Positions 1-8,094 of a DNA stretch of 64,000 nt are shown piece by piece. The first letter of the stretch is position 1. Each line of letters opens with the position of its first letter. The DNA is taken from contig NZ_CP075566.1 of NCBI RefSeq assembly GCF_018502625.1, positions 3,582,001 to 3,646,000 of the forward strand. The letters run 5' to 3'. This DNA comes from Pseudomonas hormoni. Its GTDB lineage: Bacteria > Pseudomonadota > Gammaproteobacteria > Pseudomonadales > Pseudomonadaceae. The translations under genes were made by a program, and so were the position numbers. The notes under the pieces are model-generated. The model was not told the origin of the DNA. It saw nothing but the letters and a program-made list of their open reading frames with translations, and searched no databases.

Positions 1-135
1 GACCCGACAGGTGAGGTTTATCGAAGAAAAACCGCCGAATGACGTTTTTTGCGCGTTATCTGCCGCTTTCTGCCTTGCCCTCAGCGCTTGCGTCTACGAT
101 TCTTCAAGAACAACGATAACACCCGAGAAGCCACC

Positions 136-576
136 ATGAAAACCGTCGCCCAACTGCTCAAGTTGAAAGATCAGAAAAATCAGGAAGTGCATCAGATCAA
201 GCCGGATCACATGGTGCTGGAAGCACTGATGAAGATGGCCGAGAAGAACGTCGGTGCCTTGCTGGTGGTAGAGAATGAAGAAGTGCTGGGCATCATCAGT
301 GAGCGTGATTACGCGCGCAAACTGGTGCTGCACGGCCGTTCTTCGGTGGGCACACCGGTGCGCGACATCATGGTGTCGCCGGTGATCACCGTGGACACCC
401 ATCAAACCGTCGATACGTGCCTGGGCATCATGTCCGACAGACGTCTGCGCCACTTGCCGGTGGTGGAGAACGGCAAGTTGATCGGGCTGCTGTCGATCGG
501 CGACCTGGTCAAGGAAGCCATTGCTGAACAGGCTGAATTGATTCGTCAGTTGGAGCAGTACATTCGCGGCGAGTAA
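136..576 (+). CDS. CBS domain-pair protein
   Basis: A 146-residue soluble protein made almost wholly of two CBS domains (about residues 15-70 and 80-137). Each has the usual layout of a hydrophobic strand, a G-I/L-(I/L)-S-x-x-D turn (GIISERDY, GLLSIGDL) and an amphipathic helix. Such stand-alone Bateman modules bind adenine nucleotides and act as energy sensors or modulators of partner proteins; no partner domain is fused here, so the target is unknown. The ATG at 136 is chosen over in-frame upstream codons because the CBS fold begins right after it and the upstream translation (rich in Arg, Phe and Cys) looks non-coding. A REPIN lies directly downstream. Family assignment is secure; the biological role is not. 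Confidence 0.9.
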   Translation: MKTVAQLLKLKDQKNQEVHQIKPDHMVLEALMKMAEKNVGALLVVENEEVLGIISERDYARKLVLHGRSSVGTPVRDIMVSPVITVDTHQTVDTCLGIMSDRRLRHLPVVENGKLIGLLSIGDLVKEAIAEQAELIRQLEQYIRGE

Positions 577-586
577 TGCGAGCCGT

Positions 587-670
587 TGTAGGAGCGAGCT
601 TGCTCGCGATGGTGTGTCAGTCGACACCCATGTAGCTGACCCACCATCGCGAGCAAGCTCGCTCCTACAG
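587..670. repeat. REPIN (GTAGGAGCGAGC type)
   Basis: Two inverted REP arms (TGTAGGAGCGAGCTTGCTCG and its complement) around a short loop lie between the convergent CBS and GST genes. The stem continues through CGATGGTG/CACCATCG. It is a non-autonomous element thought to be moved by RAYT transposases. Confidence 0.9.
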
Positions 671-683
671 GGAATTGAGGTGT

Positions 684-1307
684 TCAGGACGGCCAATGCC
701 GCGCAAAGACCGGGGCCAGTGTCGGGTGCCGGTCAATTCTCTCCAGCCAGGCGAAAAAACCGGGGCGGGCGCCGCGCAAATATTCCCGGCTGCCCGCCCA
801 ACGCGTAATCACCGCCGCCAGTACATCCAGCGCGCCGGGCGGCTCATCGCCCAGATACAACTCGCCGGAAAACTGATCGGCGAACACCTCCCAACTCCAG
901 TGCAGTCGTTCGCGAGCGCCGGCCATGAGGTTGTCCCGTGAGGGTTTATCCGCGACCTGCAACCACCGTTCCGGATAGTCGATGATGCCGATCGCCGCGT
1001 AACAATTGCTGACGATGTACACCAGGCCACGGATCGCCTGATCGCGCTCGGCGGCGTTATCCGGCAGCAGTTTCGACTTGGGAAACGTGAGCCCGAGATG
1101 GATCAGGATCGCCGCACTTTCGGTGAGAATGCTGCCATCGGGCAGCTGCAAGGTCGGAATCTGCTTGAGCGGATTGAGTTTCTCCAGCGCGTGGGCCGCC
1201 TCCGTGGAGACCTCGACGTCGATGAAGCGGTAAGGAATCTCGCAGAGCTCCAACGCGGCTTCGATGGCGGCGGCGCCGGAGTTCTGGTGTCCGTATAGCT
1301 GATACAT
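684..1307 (-). CDS. glutathione S-transferase family protein
   Basis: A 207-residue protein of normal GST length. The N-terminal thioredoxin-like domain (about 1-80) has the NPLKQIPTL segment with the conserved cis-proline and the LTESAAI segment, whose Glu-Ser pair normally binds the gamma-glutamyl part of glutathione. The all-helical C-terminal domain follows (about 88-205). The predicted role is glutathione conjugation or reduction of electrophiles in the cytosol; the substrate cannot be told. An AGGAG ribosome binding site lies 7 bases before the ATG. It is transcribed divergently from the DUF4349 lipoprotein gene. Confidence 0.88.
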   Translation of the reverse strand: MYQLYGHQNSGAAAIEAALELCEIPYRFIDVEVSTEAAHALEKLNPLKQIPTLQLPDGSILTESAAILIHLGLTFPKSKLLPDNAAERDQAIRGLVYIVSNCYAAIGIIDYPERWLQVADKPSRDNLMAGARERLHWSWEVFADQFSGELYLGDEPPGALDVLAAVITRWAGSREYLRGARPGFFAWLERIDRHPTLAPVFARHWPS

Positions 1308-1452
1308 ATCGCGCTCCTGGCGAGACGAACAGATGATCAGTAGACGAGTGGTGACAGGTCACGTTCCCTGCCATTTGGCGGATCGATGCAGGTAAGATGC
1401 GCGATCCCGGGGCTCTGTTTTAATCCCCCGCAGCACACTTCAAGGAAAGAAC

Positions 1453-2247
1453 ATGCGCCAACAGGATGGCCAACGCGCCTCACTTTCTCGTACCTTCGGG
1501 TTCATTCTGGCCTGCCTGGCGATAAGTGCCTGCTCGCCGAGCGACCATTCGTCATCGGCCAGTCTAGCCGGTGAACAAGGGCGTGGCGGGGCCATGCTCG
1601 CCTATGAACACGAACTGCAACTGTTGCTGCCCCAGGCAAAAATCGCCCCACGCTTGCAGGCCACACGTGAGGCGTGCGAAACCGCGCGTTTCGGCGCCTG
1701 CAACATCTTGCGCATCGAGCAAGGCGCAGGCCGTGCCGACATCACCGTGCGCATCGCACCGGCTGGCGTGGAACCGTTGGTGGCGATGGCCGCCGAAGGT
1801 GGCGAACTGGGTCAGCGGATCACCAGCGCCGAAGACCTGGCCGATGCCGTGGACGACACCCGCCGACGCCAGGAACGACTCAAGGCCCAACAGCAGCGCC
1901 TGGATGAACTGGCGACCCGCAAAGACATCAGCGTCACCGATCTGATCACCTTGAGCAAGGAGCAGGCCGGGATCGAAAACGATCTGCAAGCCCTGGCGCA
2001 GATTGCCGCCGGGCACCAGCGGCGTCTGGACACCAATCGGGTCACGCTGTCGTTCCTGCCAACCGGGGCCAGCAGTCGCTCTTCGCACCTGAGCCAGGCG
2101 TTCAGCAATCTGCTCGACAATCTGGCCGACGGCGCCGCCGATGCGCTGGAAAAAACCAGCTACGCGCTGCCCTTCCTGATCCTGGCGTTCCCGCTGTTCA
2201 TGCTGTGGGTCTGGTTGTGGCGCAAGTTTGTTCGGCGTCGGGGCTGA
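1453..2247 (+). CDS. DUF4349 lipoprotein
   Basis: A 264-residue envelope protein. The N-terminus is a lipoprotein signal with lipobox LAISAC (Cys about residue 27), followed by a Ser-rich linker. The middle is a helical stretch (about 115-180) rich in Glu, Gln and Arg that looks coiled-coil. The C-terminus has one membrane helix (about 239-257) ended by a WRKFVRRRG positive anchor. This signal, coiled coil and C-terminal helix layout is that of DUF4349 proteins, whose biochemical role is unknown. AAGGA lies 5 bases before the ATG. Having both a lipobox and a C-terminal helix raises the alternative that the N-terminus is simply a membrane signal anchor. Confidence 0.8.
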   Translation: MRQQDGQRASLSRTFGFILACLAISACSPSDHSSSASLAGEQGRGGAMLAYEHELQLLLPQAKIAPRLQATREACETARFGACNILRIEQGAGRADITVRIAPAGVEPLVAMAAEGGELGQRITSAEDLADAVDDTRRRQERLKAQQQRLDELATRKDISVTDLITLSKEQAGIENDLQALAQIAAGHQRRLDTNRVTLSFLPTGASSRSSHLSQAFSNLLDNLADGAADALEKTSYALPFLILAFPLFMLWVWLWRKFVRRRG

Positions 2248-2375
2248 GTTGGGCGTGCGCCACAGGTATTCAGTTATTTTTTTTGGCCACCGCATCCAAA
2301 TCGCTTTCCGCCGGGTAGTCCCTGTAGCAGCCCTTGTTGCTGCACAGCGGATGACTCATTAACGGAGAGAATTTC

Positions 2376-2897
2376 ATGAACGCCAGACAACTGATTTGCC
2401 TTGCCGCTTTGTTCGCCGCAGTGCCTGCGGCCTTTGCCCAGAACGGTCTGCCCGACACCATCAAGGTTCCGGACGGGCACAAGGTCGCCATGGAAACCAC
2501 CGGCGTTGGCGAAATCACCTACGAATGCCGTGACAAGGCCAACGCGGCCGGCCAGACCGAATGGGTGTTTGTCGGGCCCAAGGCTGTGCTCAATGATCGC
2601 GCTGGCAAACAAGTCGGCACTTACTACGGCCCCCCGGCGACCTGGCAAGCGAAGGATGGCTCGAAAGTCACCGGCACCCAGCTGGCAGTCGCACCGTCGA
2701 GCCCGGGCAATCTGCCCTATCAACTGGTCAAGGCCAATCCGGCCGAGGGCAAAGGTGCGATGAGCGGCGTCAGTTACATCCAGCGTGTTGCCCTCAAAGG
2801 GGGCGTCGCCCCGAGCGCCGAGTGCACGGCGGCTAACAAGGGCACGCAGGAAGTGGTGAAGTATCAGGCGGATTACATTTTCTGGGCCGCGAGTTAA
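2376..2897 (+). CDS. DUF3455 secreted protein
   Basis: A 173-residue protein with a clean Sec signal peptide (cleavage predicted after AFA near residue 21). The mature part matches the DUF3455 pattern: an early VPDGHKVAMETTGVG strand, a YECR segment, a PPATW(Q)AKDGSKVTG segment and a C-terminal YQADYIFW ending. Two cysteines in the mature part could pair in the periplasm. DUF3455 proteins are periplasmic or extracellular and of unknown function. A good GGAGA site precedes the ATG. The gene stands alone: the lipoprotein gene is 128 bases upstream and a REPIN follows. Confidence 0.85.
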   Translation: MNARQLICLAALFAAVPAAFAQNGLPDTIKVPDGHKVAMETTGVGEITYECRDKANAAGQTEWVFVGPKAVLNDRAGKQVGTYYGPPATWQAKDGSKVTGTQLAVAPSSPGNLPYQLVKANPAEGKGAMSGVSYIQRVALKGGVAPSAECTAANKGTQEVVKYQADYIFWAAS

Positions 2898-2918
2898 CCG
2901 TCAAGACCACCGAAACCT

Positions 2919-3011
2919 TGTAGGAGTGAGGCTTGCCCGCGAAGGCGTCTAAAAATCCAACAAGGATGTCGGATGACACAATGCCTTCGCGGGCAAGCCT
3001 CTCTCCTACAG
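2919..3011. repeat. REPIN (GAGGCTTGCCCGCGAA type)
   Basis: The arms TGTAGGAGTGAGGCTTGCCC and GGGCAAGCCTCTCTCCTACA are inverted around an approximately 40-base loop. The arms carry compensating oddities (AGTGAGG against CTCTCT), so the palindrome is imperfect. It separates the DUF3455 gene from the sigma factor gene. Confidence 0.9.
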
Positions 3012-3068
3012 GGATGTGGATTGTTTGCTAGATTGCATTCGGACTGCCCCACATAACGGCTGAGATCT

Positions 3069-3596
3069 GTGTCCTTGCCCGAACCCATTTTCGACTATGA
3101 AGCTCACCTCGCCGCCTGTGGCCGGGGCGAGCGTCAGGCCCTGCGCGATTTGTATGTGCAGGAGAGTCCGCGGCTGCTCGGCGTGGCCAGGCGCCTGGTG
3201 CGCGACACCGCGCTGGCCGAAGACATCGTCCACGATGCGTTCCTCAAGATCTGGGCCGGCGCTGCAGGTTTCGACCCGACGCGGGGGTCGGCACGGGGCT
3301 GGATGTTCAGCGTGACCCGGCATCTGGCGCTCAACTTCATCCGTGACAACAGCCGCGAAATCCAGGGCGATATCGACGTGCAGAACGACGCTGAAACCTT
3401 CGATGCCCAGGTGCACTCCTCACGCATTCATCTGTGCCTGGAGCAGTTGGATCCTGCGCGGCGCAGCTGCATCCTGCACGCCTACGTCGACGGTTATTCT
3501 CACGCACAAATTTCACGCAAACTCGGCACCCCGCTGGGCACCGTCAAAGCGTGGATCAAAAGGAGCCTGACAGCATTGCGGGAGTGCATGGGATGA
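3069..3596 (+). CDS. ECF-type RNA polymerase sigma factor
   Basis: A 175-residue group IV sigma factor. Region 2 (about 25-95) has the HDAFLKIW and RGWMFSVTRHLALNFIRD core-binding and -10 recognition segments; region 4 (about 120-172) has the YSHAQISRKLGTPLGTVKAW helix-turn-helix. It lacks regions 1 and 3, as ECF factors do. The start is a GTG at 3069; no strong Shine-Dalgarno is visible. Its stop overlaps the start of the anti-sigma gene (ATGA, 4 bases), so the two are translationally coupled. There is no TonB receptor beside it, so this is not a FecI-type iron factor. The target regulon is unknown; the 13-residue-repeat gene just downstream is a candidate. Confidence 0.92.
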   Translation: MSLPEPIFDYEAHLAACGRGERQALRDLYVQESPRLLGVARRLVRDTALAEDIVHDAFLKIWAGAAGFDPTRGSARGWMFSVTRHLALNFIRDNSREIQGDIDVQNDAETFDAQVHSSRIHLCLEQLDPARRSCILHAYVDGYSHAQISRKLGTPLGTVKAWIKRSLTALRECMG

Positions 3597-4303
3597 CGAT
3601 CAGACCTGCGGATGAGACCCCGGAGCAACTCGCCGAACTGGCCAGCGAGTATGTGTTGGGTACGCTCTCGGACGAACGACGCCGCGCGGTACAGCAACGC
3701 CTGCCCGACGATGCCGAACTGCGCACGGCGGTCGATACCTGGGAGCGTCGCTTGTTGGGCCTGACTGACTTTGCCCAACCCGAGACGCCCTCGCCCGCGC
3801 TGTGGCAACGCATCGAGCGCAGCGTCAACGCCCTGACCCGCCAGCCAACTCTCGAACCGTCATCCTGGTGGAATCGCTTAGCGCTGTGGCGCGGGCTCGC
3901 CGTTGCGGGGCTGGCGGCCACGTTGCTGCTCGGCACGCTGCTGCTCACGCAAACCACGGTCAAGCCGACCTATCTGGTGGTGCTGGTCGCGCCACAAGAC
4001 AAATCGCCGGGCTGGGTGATTTCGGCCAGCAATCCCAGGGAAATCCAGTTGATTCCGCTGGGGGTCGCCCAGGTTCCGGAAGACAAGGCACTGGAGTTCT
4101 GGACCAAGGCCGAAGGCTGGCAAGGGCCGGTGTCGCTGGGCTTGGTCAAACCGGGGCAAACGCTGTCGGTGCCTGTGGATAAACTGCCGCCGCTGCAACC
4201 CGACCAATTGTTCGAACTGACCCTTGAAAACCGCACCGGCTCGCCGATCGGCAAGCCTACCGGGCCGATTCAGTTCATCGGGCGGGCGGTGAAGGTGATC
4301 TGA
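3593..4303 (+). CDS. RskA-family anti-sigma factor
   Basis: A 236-residue membrane protein starting at the ATG that overlaps the sigma gene stop. The cytoplasmic N-terminal part (about 10-60) has the ELASEYVLGTLSDERR helix typical of anti-sigma domains but no zinc-binding His-Cys-Cys set. One transmembrane helix (about 101-119) follows, then a periplasmic RskA-type C-terminal domain. It should hold the ECF factor inactive at the inner membrane until a periplasmic signal arrives. Several in-frame upstream codons give a longer frame overlapping the sigma gene, but the coupled ATG fits operon structure better. Confidence 0.88.
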   Translation: MTIRPADETPEQLAELASEYVLGTLSDERRRAVQQRLPDDAELRTAVDTWERRLLGLTDFAQPETPSPALWQRIERSVNALTRQPTLEPSSWWNRLALWRGLAVAGLAATLLLGTLLLTQTTVKPTYLVVLVAPQDKSPGWVISASNPREIQLIPLGVAQVPEDKALEFWTKAEGWQGPVSLGLVKPGQTLSVPVDKLPPLQPDQLFELTLENRTGSPIGKPTGPIQFIGRAVKVI

Positions 4304-4497
4304 AAGTCACGCGCCAGCCACCCCCCGGTCAACTGCCCTCACCCAGCTGACGAATAAAACATCACGCTCACGCACGGGGAGTTGCCCGGTCCATCATTGC
4401 CGTCGATGTTCACCATCACGTCAATGAAGTTCTCATAAAAAATCCGCGGCGTAACATCAGCTCCATACCAAACAACTACACCCCGGAGCACACCATC

Positions 4498-4977
4498 ATG
4501 AAACGCCCACTCTTCCTCAGCATCGCTTTCTCGGTTTTTGCAGTTAACGCTTTTGCCGCTTCTTCCGCTCACCCGGTTGTCGCTGAAGGCGGCTCGGATC
4601 GTCTGATTGAAAGCCGTGTGGCTGAAGGTGGTTCGGATCGTCTGATCGAAAACCGCGTTGCCGAAGGTGGCTCGGATCGTCTGATCGAAAACCGCGTTGC
4701 CGAAGGTGGCTCCGACCGTCTGATCGAAAACCGCGTTGCCGAAGGTGGCTCTGATCGTCTGATCGAAAACCGCGTCGCTGAAGGTGGCTCGGATCGTCTG
4801 ATCGAAAACCGCGTTGCCGAAGGTGGCTCGGATCGTCTGATCGAAAACCGCGTAGCAGAAGGTGGTTCGGATCGTCTGATCGAAAACCGCGTAGCAGAAG
4901 GTGGCTCGGATCGTCTGATCGAAAACCGCGTAGCAGAAGGTGGTTCGGATCGTCTGATCGAAAGCCGTGCAGTGTGA
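4498..4977 (+). CDS. secreted 13-residue tandem-repeat protein
   Basis: A 159-residue protein: a Sec signal peptide (cleavage likely after AFA, residue 20), a short linker to residue 27, then exactly ten head-to-tail copies of VAEGGSDRLIENR (nt 4579-4968) and a two-residue tail. Copies 2-9 are identical as protein; copies 1 and 10 have Ser for Asn at position 12. At DNA level the 39-bp units differ at synonymous sites, except copies 3 and 7, which are identical. I recall similar VAEGGSDR-repeat proteins in pseudomonads carrying loose names such as phage infection protein, but I do not rely on that. The even copy ends (Arg) would let a trypsin-like protease release identical 13-mers; this is inference. 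The gene follows the sigma/anti-sigma pair and ends at a strong terminator. Confidence 0.85.
   Translation: MKRPLFLSIAFSVFAVNAFAASSAHPVVAEGGSDRLIESRVAEGGSDRLIENRVAEGGSDRLIENRVAEGGSDRLIENRVAEGGSDRLIENRVAEGGSDRLIENRVAEGGSDRLIENRVAEGGSDRLIENRVAEGGSDRLIENRVAEGGSDRLIESRAV
4579..4968 (+). repeat. ten 39-bp in-frame tandem repeats
   Basis: Ten units of 39 bp encode VAEGGSDRLIENR or its ESR variant. The variable codons are at Val1, Ala2, Gly4-5, Ser6 and Asp7; the block CGTCTGATCGAA is almost invariant. Units 8-10 share GTAGCAGAAGGTGG and units 3, 4, 5 and 7 share GTTGCCGAAGGTGGC, which points to local duplication by slippage or unequal exchange. Confidence 0.97.
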
Positions 4978-5004
4978 ATGAATGGCTTTACCGCAAGACT
5001 CGAC

Positions 5005-5037
5005 AAAAAACCCGGCCTCATCAGCCGGGTTTTTTTA
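5005..5037. terminator. bidirectional rho-independent terminator
   Basis: The stem CCCGGC/GCCGGG is flanked by A6 on the left and T7 on the right, so it works for the repeat-protein gene on + and for the DUF1615 gene on -. Confidence 0.93.
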
Positions 5038-5054
5038 CGCCTTTTTGAAACCGG

Positions 5055-6149
5055 TCACTTCCCCGCCCGCCCCATGCAGCGCTGATAACGTTCATCAACC
5101 CGCTTGGCAAACCACGCTGTGGTGAGTTTGCGGGTGATTTTCGGGCTCTGCAGGACGATCCCCGGCAACACCGCACGCGGCAATGAACGGCCTTCGGCTT
5201 GTTCGGCCAGCTCGAAAACCCGCTGATACAACCGGGTGTCCTCGAACTCGAGGCTGTTGCCCTTCTCCAGTTGATCCCTGATGGTCGGATTGCGCATGTC
5301 CAGGCGTTTGCCGAGGGTACGCACAGCCAGTTCCGTGGTGCCGGGCATGATCGAGTCGTAGCGCACCAGGTCGCCGTCCAGCGCCAGCGGGATGCCCGAG
5401 GCACGGCTCACAGCGTTCTGAAACGCGGCATTGCGGCTCGCGTACCAGCCGGCGTTGAAATCGGCGAAGCGGTACAGCGGCTGTTTGTAGCTCACCGGAT
5501 AACCGAGCAAGTGAGCGATGCCGAAATACATGCCGCCGCGACGACTGAACACCTCATGCCGAATCGTATCGTCCACCGGGTAGGGATAACTCCGTGCCTG
5601 TTGCTCGGCGAAGTCGATGCTGACCTGCATCGGGCCACCGGTGTGCACCGGATTGAAGCCGCCGAACAACGTGCGGCCCATGGGCACCATGCCGATGAAG
5701 TCATCGAAGATCGCGCTGAGCTCCTTTTCACTGCGCGCGGCATTCAAGCGGTCGCTGTAGCTTTTGCCGTTGCTTGAACTCACTTGCAACGCCCCGCTCA
5801 CCAGCAGGCCGGGGATGTGGGCCTTCGCGGCACGCCGGTCGATTTCATCCCGGGCGATTTTGCCCAGGCCCGGCACCGACGGATCAACCTGAAAGGTCGA
5901 TTCCTGTTCGGTGACGGCCAGCACGGAACACAGGTTTTGCGTGGAGGGATAAATGTCCTGCGCGGCAAAGGCCGCGTAAATGTCCGTGGCCCAGCCTTGG
6001 CGATCCACGGTTTTGGCCGGCAGCAGGCGCACGATCTCTGCCTTGACCTCGGCGGGTGGCCGGGCCGGGGCTTCCTGACTGCGCTGCGTCCCGCACCCGG
6101 CCAGCACCAACAGCGCCGCGGCGCTCGTGATCAATCGATTGGCTTGCAT
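5055..6149 (-). CDS. DUF1615 lipoprotein
   Basis: A 364-residue protein with a lipoprotein signal (lipobox LVLAGC, Cys19) that should be anchored in the periplasm. The body matches the DUF1615 family: the early WATDIYAAF and VTEQEST segments, an FGGFNPVHTGGPMQVS segment, YPVDDTIRHEVFSRRGGMYF, and FADFNAGWYASRNAAFQ. The ExSTFQ and GPMQVS segments resemble the catalytic Glu region of lysozyme-like lytic enzymes, so a cell-wall role is possible but unproven. GGAG lies 5 bases before the ATG. Gene is monocistronic, ending at the bidirectional terminator. Confidence 0.85.
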   Translation of the reverse strand: MQANRLITSAAALLVLAGCGTQRSQEAPARPPAEVKAEIVRLLPAKTVDRQGWATDIYAAFAAQDIYPSTQNLCSVLAVTEQESTFQVDPSVPGLGKIARDEIDRRAAKAHIPGLLVSGALQVSSSNGKSYSDRLNAARSEKELSAIFDDFIGMVPMGRTLFGGFNPVHTGGPMQVSIDFAEQQARSYPYPVDDTIRHEVFSRRGGMYFGIAHLLGYPVSYKQPLYRFADFNAGWYASRNAAFQNAVSRASGIPLALDGDLVRYDSIMPGTTELAVRTLGKRLDMRNPTIRDQLEKGNSLEFEDTRLYQRVFELAEQAEGRSLPRAVLPGIVLQSPKITRKLTTAWFAKRVDERYQRCMGRAGK

Positions 6150-6254
6150 GCTGCTCCATCAAATCCGTTGGGCCGGGGTAACCATACGATCAATCCCATG
6201 ATGCAGGCTATGACTGTGCCGGCGAGACACTGTTCCCTCCACAGACGCATAGAA

Positions 6255-6344
6255 CTGTGGGAGCCGGCTTGCTGGCGATGGGAGCACCGAGGTGCATCAA
6301 GATGACCGCGTTATCGTTCATCGCCAGCAAGCCGGCTCCTACAG
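6255..6344. repeat. REPIN (GCCGGCTTGCTGGCGA type)
   Basis: The arms GAGCCGGCTTGCTGGCGATG and CATCGCCAGCAAGCCGGCTC are inverted around a short loop. The left end is CTGTGGG while the right end is CCTACAG, so one terminal position differs. Confidence 0.88.
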
Positions 6345-6426
6345 GGCCTTTTTCCGTTGGGCAGTCTGTCTGACGGCCCTCCTCGCCTGAACCATACTTG
6401 AGCCAAACGCCAGGGAGGACAGGCGC

Positions 6427-7962
6427 ATGAACCGTAGCGACGTACTGATCATCGGTGCCGGCCCCACCGGGCTGGTGCTCGCACTGTGGCTCAGCAAACT
6501 GGGGATCCGCGTGCGGATTCTCGACAAGACATCGGCACCCGGAACCACTTCACGGGCGCTGGCGGTGCAGGCGCGGACGCTGGAGTTGTATCACCAGCTC
6601 GACCTCAGCGACGCCGTGATACAGAAGGGACATCGCGTGGCGGCGGCCAACTTCTGGGTCAAGGGCGAACCGGTGGCACGCTTGCCGTTGAGCCGGGTTG
6701 GCGAGGGATTGACGCCCTATGCGTTCCTCGAAATATTTCCTCAGGACGAGCACGAGCGGTTGCTGATCGAACGCCTGGAAGCCTTTGGCATCCGTGTGGA
6801 ACGCGACACCGAGCTGGAGAGTTTCGAGGAAACCGGCGACGGCATCACCGCACGTCTGCGCTTGCCCGACGGTCAGCAGGAAACCTGTCAGGCCTGTTAC
6901 CTCGCCGGATGCGACGGCGCCCGCTCGATCGTGCGCAAAACCCTCGACACCGGATTTCCCGGCGGCACCTACCAGCAGATTTTCTACGTGGCGGACGTGC
7001 AGGCCAGCGGGCCGGCACTCAATGGCGAGTTGCACCTGGATCTTGATGAGGCGGATTTTCTCGCGGTGTTTCCGTTGGCGGGCGAAGGTCGCGCCCGGCT
7101 GATCGGAACGGTGCGCGACGAACGCGCCGAGCACGCCGACACCCTGCAATTTGAAGACATCAGCACCCGCGCCATCGAGCATCTGAAGGTGCAGATCGAA
7201 CAGGTGAACTGGTTCTCGACCTACCGCGTGCATCATCGGGTGGCCGATCACTTTCGCAGCGGCCGTGCATTTCTATTGGGCGACGCGGCCCACGTCCACA
7301 GCCCCGCGGGCGGCCAGGGCATGAACACCGGGATTGGCGATGCCATCAACCTCGCGTGGAAACTCGCTGCCGTGTTGAGCGGCGGTGCCGCGCCGCATTT
7401 GCTCGACACCTATGAAACCGAACGCATCGCGTTTGCCCGCAAACTGGTCGCCACTACCGACCGGGTGTTCAGCTTCGTCACCGCCGAAGGGCGCGTCGCC
7501 GATCTGCTGCGCATGCGTCTGGCGCCATTCCTGCTGCCGAAAATGGCTTCGTTCGAGACCTCCCGCGAGTTCCTGTTCCGTACGGTGTCGCAGATCACCC
7601 TCAATTATCGCGGGATGCCATTGAGCACCGGCGTTGCCGGACACGTGCATGGCGGTGACCGACTGCCTTGGGCGCACGACGGTGAAGGGGATAATTTCAG
7701 GTCGCTGAAGTGCCCGAGCTGGCAGGTGCATGTGTACGGCGACACCAGCGATGAAATGATCGCCTGGTGCCACGAACATCACTTGCCGTTGCATGTGTTT
7801 GACTGGAGGCCGGCGTTTGAAGCGGCAGGCCTGGGGCGTAACGGGTTTTACCTGTTGCGGCCGGATACCTATGTGGCGATTGCCGAGACGTGCTCGGACC
7901 CGAAGGTGATCGAGCGGTATTTCCGCGATCGCGGGATACGGCCGTTTTTTGATGCTCACTGA
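6427..7962 (+). CDS. FAD-dependent aromatic hydroxylase (PheA/TfdB type)
   Basis: A 511-residue class A flavoprotein monooxygenase. The N-terminal dinucleotide fold has GAGPTG at about residues 10-15; the DG motif GCDGARSIVRK (about 160-170) and the FAD-ribityl motif LLGDAAHVHSP followed by GGQGMNTGIGDA (about 283-308) are intact. The C-terminal thioredoxin-like domain of phenol or 2,4-dichlorophenol hydroxylases is present but degenerate. Such enzymes hydroxylate an aromatic ring using NAD(P)H and O2. GGAGG lies 8 bases before the ATG. There is no dedicated catabolic operon around it, so the substrate is unknown. Confidence 0.88.
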   Translation: MNRSDVLIIGAGPTGLVLALWLSKLGIRVRILDKTSAPGTTSRALAVQARTLELYHQLDLSDAVIQKGHRVAAANFWVKGEPVARLPLSRVGEGLTPYAFLEIFPQDEHERLLIERLEAFGIRVERDTELESFEETGDGITARLRLPDGQQETCQACYLAGCDGARSIVRKTLDTGFPGGTYQQIFYVADVQASGPALNGELHLDLDEADFLAVFPLAGEGRARLIGTVRDERAEHADTLQFEDISTRAIEHLKVQIEQVNWFSTYRVHHRVADHFRSGRAFLLGDAAHVHSPAGGQGMNTGIGDAINLAWKLAAVLSGGAAPHLLDTYETERIAFARKLVATTDRVFSFVTAEGRVADLLRMRLAPFLLPKMASFETSREFLFRTVSQITLNYRGMPLSTGVAGHVHGGDRLPWAHDGEGDNFRSLKCPSWQVHVYGDTSDEMIAWCHEHHLPLHVFDWRPAFEAAGLGRNGFYLLRPDTYVAIAETCSDPKVIERYFRDRGIRPFFDAH

Positions 7963-7978
7963 TTCAACACAGTCCAAA

Positions 7979-8078
7979 TGTGGGAGCGAGACCGGCTTGC
8001 CGGCGATAGCGATGGCACATTCAAAATTGATGTGTCTGATACACCGCTATCGCCGGCAAGCCGGTCTCGCTCCCACAG
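7979..8078. repeat. REPIN (GACCGGCTTGCCGGCGATAG type)
   Basis: Perfectly matched arms GAGCGAGACCGGCTTGCCGG and CCGGCAAGCCGGTCTCGCTC lie in the convergent gap between the flavoprotein gene and hemB. Confidence 0.92.
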
Positions 8079-8094
8079 GGGTTTGTGTGTTTTT

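Noticed and set aside
587-670. REPIN hairpins as rho-independent terminators or small RNAs
   Set aside because: They lack T-runs and recur in both orientations and in divergent promoter gaps; they fit REP mobile repeats, though they may stabilise transcripts.
4579-4968. Regular 39-bp repeats resembling a CRISPR array
   Set aside because: The units abut with no spacers, are in frame and code for peptide repeats.
4569-5021. A 150-residue antisense frame of repeating SIRRSEPPSATRF units
   Set aside because: It is the stop-free complement of the 39-bp tandem repeats in the real gene; it has no signal peptide and no ribosome binding site.
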